The translations under genes were made by a program, and so were the position numbers. Of a DNA stretch of 64,000 nucleotides, positions 8,292-17,915 are shown piece after piece; within the stretch, counting starts at the first letter, position 1, and each line of letters begins with the position of its first letter. The notes under the pieces were generated by a model. That model made no database searches. It saw nothing but the letters and a program-made list of their open reading frames with translations, and had not been told where the DNA came from. Source of the stretch: Brevibacillus brevis (GTDB taxonomy: Bacteria > Bacillota > Bacilli > Brevibacillales > Brevibacillaceae); NCBI RefSeq assembly GCF_001039275.2, contig NZ_CP030117.1:5187501-5251500 (forward strand). The letters are read 5' to 3'.

Positions 8292-9506
8292 ATGAGTGAA
8301 CAACGTATCCTCGTCACCTATCTCACACAAGCAAAAGACTTGAACAAAAAGGCACAAGCCATAGCTGTCGGCATGACAGTCGGTTCCTGGACGGACCTAC
8401 CGCTTGCCAAGCAAGCTGAGCTAGCGCCGTATCTTGGTGAAGCCGTGAGCGCGACACCACTTGAGACACTGGAAAACGGAGAAACACGCGGTTTGATTAC
8501 CGTCAGCTATCCGACTCGTAATTTTACAGCAGACATTCCATCCTTGTTGACCGGAATATTCGGCAAACTATCGATGGATGGCAAAATCAAGCTCGTCGAC
8601 ATCGTTTTTCCTGACTCGTTCCTTCAGGCTTTTCCTGGACCGAAGTTCGGCATTGACGGTCTGCGCGAACGTTTAGCAGCACATAACCGACCGCTCTTGA
8701 TGAGCATTTTCAAATCGTGCCTGGGCCTTCCTTTCGACGACCTGAAAACGCAATTCCGGGCACAAGCCTTGGGCGGAGTCGATCTGGTGAAAGATGACGA
8801 AATCTTCTTTGCAGATGACCGCGCTCCTTTTATCGAAAGGATCAAAGCGTTCAAGCAGATCGCTCAGGAGACCGAAGCCGAAACAGGCAAGCCCGTCCTC
8901 TATGCAGCCAACCTGACTGGACCTGTACATGAACTGAACGAAAAAGCGAAACGTGCAGTAGATGCGGGTGCTGACTGCCTCTTGTTCAATGTGCTGGCCT
9001 TTGGCTTTGATGCCCTGCACCGTTTGGCAGCCGATCCTGATGTACATGTACCGATCATGGCGCATCCAGCATTGGCAGGCGCTTACTATCCATCACCCGA
9101 CTACGGTATCGCCACCCCGCTTCTGCTCGGAACGTTGATGCGCGTAGCTGGTGCAGATTTGGTGCTCTTCCCATCTCCATATGGTAACGTCGCCCTGGAC
9201 AAGACAGAAGCGTTGCAGCTCGCCAAGCATTTGACTGACCCGCTGAATGGTGTACGCCGTTCCTTCCCGGTTCCCTCTGCTGGCATTCATCCGGGACTGG
9301 TTCCACAGCTTTATAAAGACTTCGGTCTGGATCAAATCGTCAATGCAGGAGGCGGAATCCACGGTCATCCTGGTGGAGCAACCGCAGGAGCAAAAGCATT
9401 CGTTGCCGCGATTGAGGCTGTCACAGCAGGCCGAACACTGGAAGAGGCTGCCGCTGATTCACAAGAACTGGCGATCGCCTTGGAAAAGTGGGGTGGCGCA
9501 CGATGA
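8292..9506 (+). CDS. mtnW: 2,3-diketo-5-methylthiopentyl-1-phosphate enolase (RuBisCO-like protein)
   Basis: A 404-residue RuBisCO-like protein of the methionine salvage pathway. It enolises 2,3-diketo-5-methylthiopentyl-1-phosphate. The motif GGVDLVKDDE (about residue 155) carries the carbamylatable Lys and the metal-binding Asp/Glu of the RuBisCO fold. C-terminal GGGIHGHPGGATAGAKA binds phosphate. It is the first gene of mtnW-X-B-D behind an S-box riboswitch; AAGGAGG lies upstream of the ATG. Using the MtnW plus MtnX route rather than a fused MtnC enzyme is characteristic of Bacillus-type organisms. Confidence 0.96.
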   Translation: MSEQRILVTYLTQAKDLNKKAQAIAVGMTVGSWTDLPLAKQAELAPYLGEAVSATPLETLENGETRGLITVSYPTRNFTADIPSLLTGIFGKLSMDGKIKLVDIVFPDSFLQAFPGPKFGIDGLRERLAAHNRPLLMSIFKSCLGLPFDDLKTQFRAQALGGVDLVKDDEIFFADDRAPFIERIKAFKQIAQETEAETGKPVLYAANLTGPVHELNEKAKRAVDAGADCLLFNVLAFGFDALHRLAADPDVHVPIMAHPALAGAYYPSPDYGIATPLLLGTLMRVAGADLVLFPSPYGNVALDKTEALQLAKHLTDPLNGVRRSFPVPSAGIHPGLVPQLYKDFGLDQIVNAGGGIHGHPGGATAGAKAFVAAIEAVTAGRTLEEAAADSQELAIALEKWGGAR

Positions 9507-10171
9507 GCAAGAAGCTCGTCCTGTTCTGCGATTTCGACGGAACGATTACCGAAAAAGACAACATTGTAGCGATTGTCCGCAAGTTTGCTCCCCCTGAGTG
9601 GGAAGCCCTGACGGAGCAAATCCTTTCCCAAAAAATAAGCGTTCAGGAAGGGGTAGGCAAGCTGTTTCAACTCTTGCCCTCCTCCTTGCGCCAGGACATT
9701 ATCGATTTTATTGTCCATGAAGCGACGATTCGCCCGGGATTTGCTGAATTCGTGAGCTATTGTCGCGAAGAAGGCATCGAGCTGTTGATCACGAGTGGCG
9801 GCATCGACTTTTTCCTGGAGCCTATCCTGGCCCCTTTTGATCTCTCCGATGTTCCGATCTACTGCAACGGCAGTGATTTTAGCGGAGAGCGGATCACCAT
9901 TACATGGCCCAACGCTTGCGATAAACATTGCACGAACGGCTGCGGTATGTGCAAGACGACAATCATCCGCCGTTACGATCCAGCGACCCATTTCCGCATC
10001 GTCATCGGCGACTCTATCACGGATTTGGCTGGAGCCAAAATCGCTGACTATGTGATTGCCCGTCACTTCCTCGCTGACAAAGCGGAAGAGCTGCAATTGC
10101 CGCATAGCAAGTTTGCCACATTCCACGACGTGATTCGCACTTTACAGCAAGTCCAACAGGAGGTTGTCTAA
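9503..10171 (+). CDS. mtnX: 2-hydroxy-3-keto-5-methylthiopentenyl-1-phosphate phosphatase
   Basis: A 222-residue HAD-superfamily phosphatase with the nucleophile motif DFDGTITEKDN at the N-terminus and GDSITDLAGA as the C-terminal acidic motif. It dephosphorylates the MtnW product to the acireductone used by MtnD. The ATG at 9503 overlaps the mtnW stop (ATGA). Cysteine-rich CDKHCTNGCGMCK (about residues 151-163) is a possible metal-binding insert, as seen in family members. Confidence 0.95.
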   Translation: MSKKLVLFCDFDGTITEKDNIVAIVRKFAPPEWEALTEQILSQKISVQEGVGKLFQLLPSSLRQDIIDFIVHEATIRPGFAEFVSYCREEGIELLITSGGIDFFLEPILAPFDLSDVPIYCNGSDFSGERITITWPNACDKHCTNGCGMCKTTIIRRYDPATHFRIVIGDSITDLAGAKIADYVIARHFLADKAEELQLPHSKFATFHDVIRTLQQVQQEVV

Positions 10172-10174
10172 TTC

Positions 10175-10831
10175 ATGACCGCAACACTTGAACAACGTCT
10201 GGATGCCTTTCGCCGTCTGGATGACGCCAAGCTAACATTTGCCCGCCGGGACTGGTTTCCCGGCACTAGTGGCAATCTCTCGATTAAAATACAAAACGAT
10301 CCCTTGCAATTTGCTGTAACGGCAAGCGGCAAAGACAAAACCAAGCTGTCTCCCGAAGATTATCTGGTCGTGGATCAAGACTCGCGTCCGGTGGATGAAA
10401 CTACGCTCAAGCCTTCCGCGGAAACCCTCATCCACGCCGTCGTCTACAAATCGTTCCCGAAGGCCGGTGCTTGCTTCCACGTCCATACCGTATGGAACAA
10501 CCTCATTTCCGAGCTGTACTTTGGACAACGCGCTTTCTCCATTCAAGGACAAGAGCTAATCAAGGGACTCGGAATCTGGGAAGAAAACGCACGCATTACT
10601 GTTCCGATTGTTGAGAACTTTGCCGATATTCCGACCTTGGCCGCCGAAATTGAAAAAGTGATCACACCAGAGGTTCCCGGCGTACTCATCCGTAACCACG
10701 GGATCTACACGTGGGGCGGCAATGACTTCGAGGCCAAGCGCCACCTGGAGGCTTTTGAATTCCTATTCGAGTATCACGCCCGCTGGCTGCAATTGCGCCA
10801 AGCAGTCGTGTCCACTACAACCACCAATTAA
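10175..10831 (+). CDS. mtnB: Methylthioribulose-1-phosphate dehydratase
   Basis: A 218-residue class II aldolase/adducin-fold enzyme that dehydrates methylthioribulose-1-phosphate. Zinc ligands are visible in CFHVHTVW and RNHGIYTWG, and the phosphate-binding GTSGNLS lies near residue 30. AGGAGG precedes the ATG and only three bases separate it from mtnX, so it is in the same operon. Although it acts before MtnW in the pathway, it is third in the operon. Confidence 0.95.
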   Translation: MTATLEQRLDAFRRLDDAKLTFARRDWFPGTSGNLSIKIQNDPLQFAVTASGKDKTKLSPEDYLVVDQDSRPVDETTLKPSAETLIHAVVYKSFPKAGACFHVHTVWNNLISELYFGQRAFSIQGQELIKGLGIWEENARITVPIVENFADIPTLAAEIEKVITPEVPGVLIRNHGIYTWGGNDFEAKRHLEAFEFLFEYHARWLQLRQAVVSTTTTN

Positions 10832-10844
10832 GGAGGAATAAACG

Positions 10845-11357
10845 ATGGCACAAATTCGTTTTCACGACAACAATGAGTACATCTCAGCACCCGAGGAAGT
10901 TGTCTCCTTCCTGGACACTCAAGAGATCATTTACGAAAAATGGGGCGTGGATCGCCTTGATCCGAAGCACCGTGATAACTACAGCCCGACTGACGAGGAA
11001 AAACAAGAGATTCTCGACACCTTCAAGTCCGAAATCGATGCGATCAGCCAACGTCGCGGTTATTTGACAGCAGACATTATCGTCCTCTCTGACAAAACGC
11101 CTAACCTCGATGAGCTGCTGGTGAAATTCAAGGGCGAGCATCACCACACCGACGATGAGTGCCGCTTCTGCGTCGATGGTCACGGCATTTTCGCCATCAA
11201 AGGCAAAGATGGTCGCTACTTCGACGTCGAGCTGGAGCCAGGCGATCTGATCTCCGTACCACCGAACTACCGCCACTACTTCACTCTGATGGACGACCGC
11301 AAAATCAAGGCGATTCGCCTGTTCGTCACTCCTGCAGGCTGGGAAGCGATCTATTAA
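10845..11357 (+). CDS. mtnD: Acireductone dioxygenase
   Basis: A 170-residue cupin that oxidises the acireductone 1,2-dihydroxy-5-methylthiopent-1-en-3-one to the methionine precursor 2-keto-4-methylthiobutyrate (or, with nickel, to an off-pathway product). The metal set is present: HHHTDDE (two His and Glu) and the later His in NYRHYF. AGGAGG lies six bases before the ATG. It is the last gene of the operon. The final transaminase gene is not in this window. Confidence 0.95.
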   Translation: MAQIRFHDNNEYISAPEEVVSFLDTQEIIYEKWGVDRLDPKHRDNYSPTDEEKQEILDTFKSEIDAISQRRGYLTADIIVLSDKTPNLDELLVKFKGEHHHTDDECRFCVDGHGIFAIKGKDGRYFDVELEPGDLISVPPNYRHYFTLMDDRKIKAIRLFVTPAGWEAIY

Positions 11358-11363
11358 TAACGA

Positions 11364-11397
11364 ACCCCTTGGCATTTACTGATTGCCAGGGGGTTTT
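11364..11397 (+). terminator. Terminator after mtnD
   Basis: CCCCTTGGCA pairs with TGCCAGGGGG, followed by TTTTG. Confidence 0.85.
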
Positions 11398-11409
11398 GTC
11401 TTTCTGTCT

Positions 11410-12528
11410 TCACTTTACGACACCATTTCCCTTGATCGATACGTCTGACTTGATTTCAACTTTGGCATTGGAAAAAGCCTTCGTCCAATCATTCTCTACC
11501 TTTTTGTACTCTTTATATTCATAGGCACGCGCATAGAGACCAAACCCAAATGGGTCTGCACCTATTTCCTGGCATTTCTTGATTAACTTCATGTAATCCT
11601 TCTGTAACTCGTCACTGATCATTCTCTCCATCTTTTTGTGGTCCTTTTCCATGTCGAACGGAAACATTCGCTCTGATATGGACACTCGCAAGTTGAAATG
11701 AACGTCAAAATGAAACCGACCGTTCTGATAGGTTGTTTTTACTTTTTTTTTGACTCCCTTGATAAAAAAACTGATCCTGTCTTTCGATATTTGTTTTTGA
11801 TCGTTCGGCTCTTTAATCGGGATGGTGACGGACAGTTCCCCTTGCTTTTCATGGAGCAGCGTTTGCAAAAGAATCGTATCCCGCGGTTCTATCAGGCTTG
11901 CGTACGTCCCATTTTGTTTTAACAAAGCCGTCCCTGTTACCTTGACCGCCCGCTTTTCTTTTTTCAACTCAGTCATGGTAGGCGTCATCCCTTTTTCATA
12001 CATTTGCCGATGGAGCTCCTGCGCCCTCGTCTTTACCGTCAGATTTCGGTTATTGGCTGTATCTATCAGCGTTGTTACATGAATGGCTAGACGAGGCTTG
12101 TCCTTTGGTTTAAAATCAAACAACTCATGCAATGGACCGTCAAGCACAGCCATGCGGGCGTTGACACTGAATTTTGCATCCCGAAAAACGACATCCAGCA
12201 GCCGAAACCAGTCCGGGTGAGCCAGCAGCTTTTTCCCCATCACAAGCACCTGAATTTTGCCTGCTTGGGTCAAGCCTGTCACTCGCTCATCAAAACCCAT
12301 TCTCGACTCTCTAATGGTAGATGACCGGATACCGTATTCCTCAGATTTTTCCTTCGCCTCCCGATTGAACACCGGGCTTGAGATATAAAAGAGAAGCTCA
12401 TTTTTTTCGTTCAAATCAATTCCGACCATCAGTGATAAAGTGGTATCCTCCAAATTGATCTGATCCCTGCAACCTGTCAACATCGTTACCAGCAAGCTCA
12501 ATAACAGAATCTGAGCAAATGCCCTCAC
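11410..12528 (-). CDS. Spore germination receptor lipoprotein, GerC family (cluster 1)
   Basis: A 372-residue Ger(x)C-family lipoprotein and the third gene of germinant receptor cluster 1. The signal peptide ends in the lipobox MLTGC (about residue 20), so it should be anchored to the outer leaflet of the spore inner membrane. LMVGIDLNEKNEL is the family's conserved first strand. The GTG start at 12528 has a GGGGGG-type ribosome site and overlaps the gerB stop by four bases (GTGA). In GerA-type receptors this subunit is needed for receptor function; the germinant is unknown. Confidence 0.9.
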   Translation of the reverse strand: MRAFAQILLLSLLVTMLTGCRDQINLEDTTLSLMVGIDLNEKNELLFYISSPVFNREAKEKSEEYGIRSSTIRESRMGFDERVTGLTQAGKIQVLVMGKKLLAHPDWFRLLDVVFRDAKFSVNARMAVLDGPLHELFDFKPKDKPRLAIHVTTLIDTANNRNLTVKTRAQELHRQMYEKGMTPTMTELKKEKRAVKVTGTALLKQNGTYASLIEPRDTILLQTLLHEKQGELSVTIPIKEPNDQKQISKDRISFFIKGVKKKVKTTYQNGRFHFDVHFNLRVSISERMFPFDMEKDHKKMERMISDELQKDYMKLIKKCQEIGADPFGFGLYARAYEYKEYKKVENDWTKAFSNAKVEIKSDVSIKGNGVVK

Positions 12529-13628
12529 GCTTTTTCCCCCCTTTCTGCTCGTTTCGATAGCCTGATCGGCCCCCAAGCCAGTAGAGGAAGCGCATAAGCA
12601 AAGCCCAAGCCTGCAAAGCTCCAAATTTGTATCGATTTCTTCAGATCAATAAAGGATGGCGTATAAAACAATAGCGCCACTGGAACCAGAAGAAGGAACA
12701 GGCGCAAATGCTTGCGGTGATCCTTCATGCCGAATAACTGACTGGATGAAAAGACACAGAAATAGATGTACGGCAATGCAGTCGTTGACAATATAAACAT
12801 ATAAGTAGAGAGAAAAAGAATATCGACACGTTCTAAAAAGCGGAACTCAATGGCTTTCCATAAATTGAGCGTAGGCCATGTATACTGCGTAATTTCATCG
12901 GGGCTAAAGTATGCAAAGCAAACGACAACGACAGACAGATACACAAACAACGTCAATGTATTCGCAATGACAATGCCAAGAGGCGCATATTGCTTTTTTT
13001 GAAGAAAAGGGTAGGCAAAATAACCAAACTCAAATCCAAGAAAGGAGAGTACGGTGGATTTGCTCGCTTCCCATATCGGGTGCCAGCCGTCCTTGATCAA
13101 TGGCAGCAAGTTTAACCAATGAACCTCTCGATAAGCCGTCGTGAGAACAAAAGGTATCCAAAGCGTAAGATAGAATACGAGCTCGGCGTACCTTCCTATG
13201 GCGCGAACCCCTCCCTGGAGAACAAAATAAGTCGGCAGCGTAAAAAGGAACACGACAACATAGGCGGGTGTCTGAGACAGGAGCCAAACATTAATGATTC
13301 CCGTGGCATTTATCAGCAAAACGAACGCTGCAACCCCGCAATAAATGAACATGAAAACAATAGCGATACGACCGAGCCACTTGCCCAGGATCAATGGGAA
13401 TATATCGATGATCGTCTTCTCCGGATACTGCTTCATCATGTTCGTGATGACGAGACTGACTAGCGTTGCCGCAAGCCATCCGATCAAAAGCGATATCCAT
13501 CCGTCGGTGCTCGCCTTCTCCGCCAATTCTCTGGGAATCGTCAATACGCCGATCCCTACTTGTGCCCCATGAATGAGGAGAATGTACTGAAGGACGCTCA
13601 ATTGGTTGTACGTATATTTTTTCATCAC
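12525..13628 (-). CDS. Spore germination receptor permease, GerB family (cluster 1)
   Basis: A 367-residue integral membrane protein of the GerAB/endospore amino-acid permease family, with about ten predicted helices and the N-terminal GVLTIPRELAEKA helix. GerB subunits are APC-type transporters thought to bind the germinant. It overlaps gerA by four bases (ATGA) and gerC by four bases, so the three genes are tightly coupled in A-B-C order. Confidence 0.92.
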   Translation of the reverse strand: MMKKYTYNQLSVLQYILLIHGAQVGIGVLTIPRELAEKASTDGWISLLIGWLAATLVSLVITNMMKQYPEKTIIDIFPLILGKWLGRIAIVFMFIYCGVAAFVLLINATGIINVWLLSQTPAYVVVFLFTLPTYFVLQGGVRAIGRYAELVFYLTLWIPFVLTTAYREVHWLNLLPLIKDGWHPIWEASKSTVLSFLGFEFGYFAYPFLQKKQYAPLGIVIANTLTLFVYLSVVVVCFAYFSPDEITQYTWPTLNLWKAIEFRFLERVDILFLSTYMFILSTTALPYIYFCVFSSSQLFGMKDHRKHLRLFLLLVPVALLFYTPSFIDLKKSIQIWSFAGLGFAYALPLLAWGPIRLSKRAERGEKA

Positions 13629-15163
13629 CCGTCCTCCCTTGGCCGATTATCGCCTTGTCTTTCCTCTTCAATCGTATAGGCTGACAGGGGACGCTCTTTC
13701 ATTTTCCATAGTGGCAGGCGGATAAACAAATCTTTCCAATCGCCGAAGCGCACAGGAGCAAGAGGGCCTCCATAAGGAACACCTAATGATTCCAGCGTAA
13801 TCAAATGGCCAATCAGTGCCATTAATCCCACAATAATTCCAACGAACCCAAACATCGCAGCGAGGATCATCATCAAAAAACGAATAAGCCTGACTGCCGA
13901 GGCCATATCGTAGTTCGGAATAATAAAGGATGAGATCGCTGTAAATGCAACGACGATCACCATAATATTGCTCACAATCCCTGCTTGCACAACCGCTTGA
14001 CCAATCACGATACCTCCCACAATACCCACAGTTTGTCCAATAGGAGCCGGCAAGCGAATACCCGATTCCCGGAGCATTTCCAGTGTGAGCTCCATAATAA
14101 ATGCCTCTAACAAGGGTGGGAATGGAACCCTTTCGCGGGACTCTCCGACTGACAAAATCAAATCGAGTGGGATCACCTCATAATTGAAAGAAATCAACGC
14201 AATATAAATCGCGGGTAAAAAAGTAGCAATCAAAAAAGCTAAATATCGAAGCAAGCGAATAAACGTGGCGACAGGCCAACGTGTACCGTAATCGTCAACG
14301 CTTTGAAAAAAGGAAGCGAAAGTAGCCGGTCCGATTAATACGCTTGGAGAGCGATCGACAACGACAGCAATCTTCCCTTGCAAGATGTGAGAGGCAACTG
14401 TGTCGGGCCGCTCTGAGGTCAAAAACTGCGGAAACAGCGAATAAGGATTATCCTCGATATACTCCTCCAGTTCAGACGCATTGAGAATCGTGTCAACCTT
14501 GATCATCTTGAGCCGATCTTCCATCTCCTGTAATATTTCCGGATTCGCCACATCAGCCAAGTACATGATCGATAGCTTTGTAAGGCCTCGTTCTCCCAGC
14601 CACATTTCTTTTATTTTTAATTCACGGTTGGGAATATAGCGGCGAATGAGGGCAATGTTCTGGGCGTCCGTTTCGACAAACCCTTGGTGTCCTCCCTTAA
14701 GCGCAGCCTCCAACTGCGGGTCTTCTATTGCCCGCTGCGGCCATCCATTCGTTTCGATCACAAGCACTTCTTTTCGACCCTCGATAAATAAAAGACTGCT
14801 CCCAAGCAAAATCTCGGTTTCTACTTTCCGAAAGTCGTAGGCAACGGATACCTTCCCGACAGATAACAGGTCAAAAAGACTCGATTTCTCACCCTCTGGG
14901 TGTGACAAAAGTGGACGAAGCACATTATTATTAATCGAATTTTTGTCAACCAAGCTATTCAGGTAGACGAGTGTAACCATGCCATCTATATGCTGGCACG
15001 CAAACGTCCGAATGACCAAATCGGGTGTAAGCGTAAATATCGCATTCAGCTCCGCAAGGTTATCACTTAATCGCTCACTGATTTCCCGGACACGGATAGG
15101 CTCACTCGAGTGGCTCATCCTGTCTTTGACAGATGTCTTTTTTCTTCTCAGCCACCCTCTCAT
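13625..15163 (-). CDS. Spore germination receptor subunit, GerA family (cluster 1)
   Basis: A 512-residue GerAA-type subunit: a soluble N-terminal region (about 1-280), then five or six helices with the conserved LPAPIGQTVGIVGG and GVPYGGPLAP segments. The second ATG (15163) is preferred because GGAG lies six bases upstream; an in-frame ATG at 15169 abuts the ribosome site. It is the first gene of leftward cluster 1, divergent from cluster 2 across a 167-base gap. No convincing forespore (sigma-G) promoter could be fixed by eye. Confidence 0.93.
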   Translation of the reverse strand: MRGWLRRKKTSVKDRMSHSSEPIRVREISERLSDNLAELNAIFTLTPDLVIRTFACQHIDGMVTLVYLNSLVDKNSINNNVLRPLLSHPEGEKSSLFDLLSVGKVSVAYDFRKVETEILLGSSLLFIEGRKEVLVIETNGWPQRAIEDPQLEAALKGGHQGFVETDAQNIALIRRYIPNRELKIKEMWLGERGLTKLSIMYLADVANPEILQEMEDRLKMIKVDTILNASELEEYIEDNPYSLFPQFLTSERPDTVASHILQGKIAVVVDRSPSVLIGPATFASFFQSVDDYGTRWPVATFIRLLRYLAFLIATFLPAIYIALISFNYEVIPLDLILSVGESRERVPFPPLLEAFIMELTLEMLRESGIRLPAPIGQTVGIVGGIVIGQAVVQAGIVSNIMVIVVAFTAISSFIIPNYDMASAVRLIRFLMMILAAMFGFVGIIVGLMALIGHLITLESLGVPYGGPLAPVRFGDWKDLFIRLPLWKMKERPLSAYTIEEERQGDNRPREDG

Positions 15164-15276
15164 CGCCATCTCCTACAGCTCCCGCCCTTTTACGAAGTAT
15201 GTTTCCATTAGCGTTCGTGAGAGCTTCCCAAAATATGCATGCGACTTGGCACATTCTGCCGCTGAATCGAATAAAT

Positions 15277-15302
15277 CCCAACACCCTGCAAATACTGTTG
15301 GG
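15277..15302 (+). repeat. Inverted repeat in the leader of germination cluster 2
   Basis: Perfect 7-bp arms CCCAACA (15277-15283) and TGTTGGG (15296-15302) with a 12-base loop, 28 bases before the gerB start and inside the 167-base divergent gap. It has no T-run, so it is not a classical terminator; it could be an operator or an mRNA hairpin. Confidence 0.6.
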
Positions 15303-15330
15303 AGTACGAGATTACTTTGGCGGGGAAATC

Positions 15331-16419
15331 ATGAAAAACGGATTATCTTTTACACAAATCGTCGTCATGCTGCTTTTAACCAACGGATTGATGAACCATG
15401 TCATCGTCATTCCGATGATGCTAGATTCGGCAAAAAGAGACTCCTGGATCTCGGTTTTGTTAGCTGGGCTGCTTTACTTGTTGTGGACTGGTTTGCTCTA
15501 TTCGGTCTATAAACAAACTGAGAATAAGCATCTGTTCCAGTGGATGAAACAGACTTACGGCTTCCCTCTGTATTTTGTTTTGGCGCTGCTGACATGTATC
15601 TACTGCTTCGCAATCGCCACCATGACGATGACTGATACGATTACCTGGATCAATTTATCGTTTGCTCCAGAAACACCTCTGGGGGTAAATACGATTTTGT
15701 TTGCAGTCCTGTGTCTCGTAAATGCCCTGTTTGGAATCCGCTCTATCGCCATTACCTCATCTGTCCTTTTGCCATTCGTCGTGCTCTTAGGATTTTTCGT
15801 CATGTCTACCAACTTTCCAAACAAGGATTACAGTCTTCTCCTCCCCATCATGGAAAATGGGATGCCCCCTGTGTTAAAAGGAATGATGTATGCGGGCACT
15901 GGCTTTGTCGAGCTGCTCCTCTTTTTATTTTTGAAACACCATCTACAATCCAAAGTGCCGTACTATCAACTATTCATCCTGGCGTTTGTCATGATTGGCC
16001 TTACATTCGGGCCAACCCTAGGGGCGATCGTAGAATTCGGTCCTGATAAAGCCGGAAAATTGCGCTATCCTGCCTATGAAGAATGGCGACTTGCCAATAT
16101 CGGCCTGTATATCGAGCATCTCGATTTCCTGAGCATATACCAATGGTTTAGCGGTGCCTTTACGCGAATTTCTCTATCGCTTTTGCTCATTGTAGAGATC
16201 CTGATGATTCCTTATGGCAAGAAGCGGACTTGGTGGTTGATCGGGCTCTTTTTCTTCTCTTCTGCCCTCTCCCTCTACCCGATGAGTGCGATTCAATATT
16301 ACAGCCTTTTATCGAAACAGATTATGCCTAGTCTGTTGGTATTGGCCCTGTCTCTTTCCGTCGTTTTCGCTCTCTTGACAGCCTTCGCCCCTAGGAGGAA
16401 ACAACATGAAGAATCGTAG
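15331..16419 (+). CDS. Spore germination receptor permease, GerB family (cluster 2)
   Basis: A 362-residue multi-helix GerAB-type permease. It starts the rightward operon, so this cluster runs B-A-C. The N-terminus MKNGLSFTQ and the motif NHVIVIPMML resemble the cluster 3 GerB at 58532 (NHVTVIPLLL) more than the cluster 1 GerB. The ATG at 15331 has only a modest GGGG site. It overlaps the following gerA by 14 bases. Confidence 0.9.
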   Translation: MKNGLSFTQIVVMLLLTNGLMNHVIVIPMMLDSAKRDSWISVLLAGLLYLLWTGLLYSVYKQTENKHLFQWMKQTYGFPLYFVLALLTCIYCFAIATMTMTDTITWINLSFAPETPLGVNTILFAVLCLVNALFGIRSIAITSSVLLPFVVLLGFFVMSTNFPNKDYSLLLPIMENGMPPVLKGMMYAGTGFVELLLFLFLKHHLQSKVPYYQLFILAFVMIGLTFGPTLGAIVEFGPDKAGKLRYPAYEEWRLANIGLYIEHLDFLSIYQWFSGAFTRISLSLLLIVEILMIPYGKKRTWWLIGLFFFSSALSLYPMSAIQYYSLLSKQIMPSLLVLALSLSVVFALLTAFAPRRKQHEES

Positions 16420-17914
16420 GTTTGCCAAGGTCAAAGGGTATACGCCAGCATCAGCTGTTAAAGAATTACCCTCGATTTCTGTACAAGCGTTTCAAGATTT
16501 GTTTGAAGACTGTAATGACGTATGCATAGATACACACACGCTGATCCCAGGACGCTCTCCCACTCGTGTGCATTTTATCTACGCCGACTGTATTTGCGAT
16601 TTAGATCACATCAGTGAGTACTTGATGCCGCAGCTCATTCAACTTTTTGTCAACGAAGACATTCTCCATGCAGAAGAGTTATTTGAGAAACGGCTCTTTT
16701 TCATGAATGAGCTGGCGCAGCCGACGAATGTCGATTGGATATGCAGGCACGTTTTTTCCGGAAATTTATTGCTGGTGTTTGAAGACTTTCAAGCAGTCTA
16801 TTATGTGGAGACTGGCAATCCTCCCAGGCGCGAACCCGAGGAAACGAATACAGACGCCTCGATTAGCGGCCCCCGAGATGGCTTTACAGAAGAAATGAAT
16901 ACGAATCTGGGACTCATCCGCAAAAGGCTGCGGACGCATCAATTAAAATTCGTCCCGTATATCATCGGCAGCCACACGCATACGCGTGTTGGTTTGTTGT
17001 ATTTGCAGGACCAAATCGATCCGCCGTTGTTGAAAGAAATTCAAGACAGAATGAACGCTCTTGATAGCAAAGGCATCATTAGCGGTATGCAAGTAGAAGA
17101 AAGATTATCTCGATCACCCTTTACTCTTTTGCCAGAGTTTCAATACACGGGAAGACCCGATTATGTGGTAAATGCCCTGTTAAAGGGACGATTTGCCGTT
17201 TTGGTCGATGGCTCTCCCATTTCGCTTATTGGTCCTGTAAACTTTTTCATGCTGCTAAACGCTGCTGAAGATAGCAGCTCCTCTGTTTTTTCCGTCGTAT
17301 TTGTTCGGATTCTACGACTCGCCTGTGTCATCATCGCCCTTTTTTTACCCGGCTTTTGGGTAGGACTCATTACATATCATCAGGAACAGCTTCCCTATAC
17401 ACTCATTGCTACCATCGTCAAATCGAGACAAGGTGTTCCATTGCCGGCTGCCTTGGAGGTTTTGCTCATGGTGCTCTTGTTTGATCTATTCAAGGAGGCT
17501 GGTTTGCGCCTTCCTCTGTCCATCGGTCAAACACTATCTGTTGTAGGAGGCCTGATCGTCGGACAGGCAGCGATATCGGCTGGTTTAACCTCCACAGGGA
17601 GTCTTGTCATTGTCGCGCTTTCCGTAATGGCTACCTTTACGTTATCCAATCAGCATATCGTCTCGTCAGTCACACTGTTTCGGTTCGGGATATTGCTCTT
17701 ATGCTCGCTTCTCGGGATGTTTGGCTTCATGATGTCGCTTCTCGCAATGGTTCTGTTCTTTTCCAACATGCGCTCTTTTGGCGTGTACTATTTGTCTCCA
17801 CTTGCCCCGACCTCATGGCCTGATTTGTATAAAACGCTGCTCCGCACACCATGGCGCAAAGTGGAGAAAAGTCCTGAGTTCCTGCATAATCCTGAAAAAA
17901 GGAAGGGCTCCTGA
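16406..17914 (+). CDS. Spore germination receptor subunit, GerA family (cluster 2)
   Basis: A 502-residue GerAA-type subunit. The soluble N-terminal half contains ISGPRDGFTEEMNTNLGLIRKRL, cut here as the family-typical GPRDGF...NLxLIRKR region near residues 155-175. The C-terminal helices include LPLSIGQTLSVVGG. AGGAGG lies eight bases before the ATG, inside the end of gerB. It is the second gene of a B-A-C operon. Confidence 0.93.
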   Translation: MKNRRFAKVKGYTPASAVKELPSISVQAFQDLFEDCNDVCIDTHTLIPGRSPTRVHFIYADCICDLDHISEYLMPQLIQLFVNEDILHAEELFEKRLFFMNELAQPTNVDWICRHVFSGNLLLVFEDFQAVYYVETGNPPRREPEETNTDASISGPRDGFTEEMNTNLGLIRKRLRTHQLKFVPYIIGSHTHTRVGLLYLQDQIDPPLLKEIQDRMNALDSKGIISGMQVEERLSRSPFTLLPEFQYTGRPDYVVNALLKGRFAVLVDGSPISLIGPVNFFMLLNAAEDSSSSVFSVVFVRILRLACVIIALFLPGFWVGLITYHQEQLPYTLIATIVKSRQGVPLPAALEVLLMVLLFDLFKEAGLRLPLSIGQTLSVVGGLIVGQAAISAGLTSTGSLVIVALSVMATFTLSNQHIVSSVTLFRFGILLLCSLLGMFGFMMSLLAMVLFFSNMRSFGVYYLSPLAPTSWPDLYKTLLRTPWRKVEKSPEFLHNPEKRKGS

Positions 17915-17915
17915 C

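Noticed and set aside
9365-10126. 253-residue minus-strand ORF
   Set aside because: It is antisense to mtnW/mtnX, which have full family motifs; it has no ribosome site and no recognisable domain.
15164-15330. Definite sigma-G promoters for the divergent ger operons
   Set aside because: Partial matches exist on both strands, but none has both elements at acceptable spacing, so none is reported.
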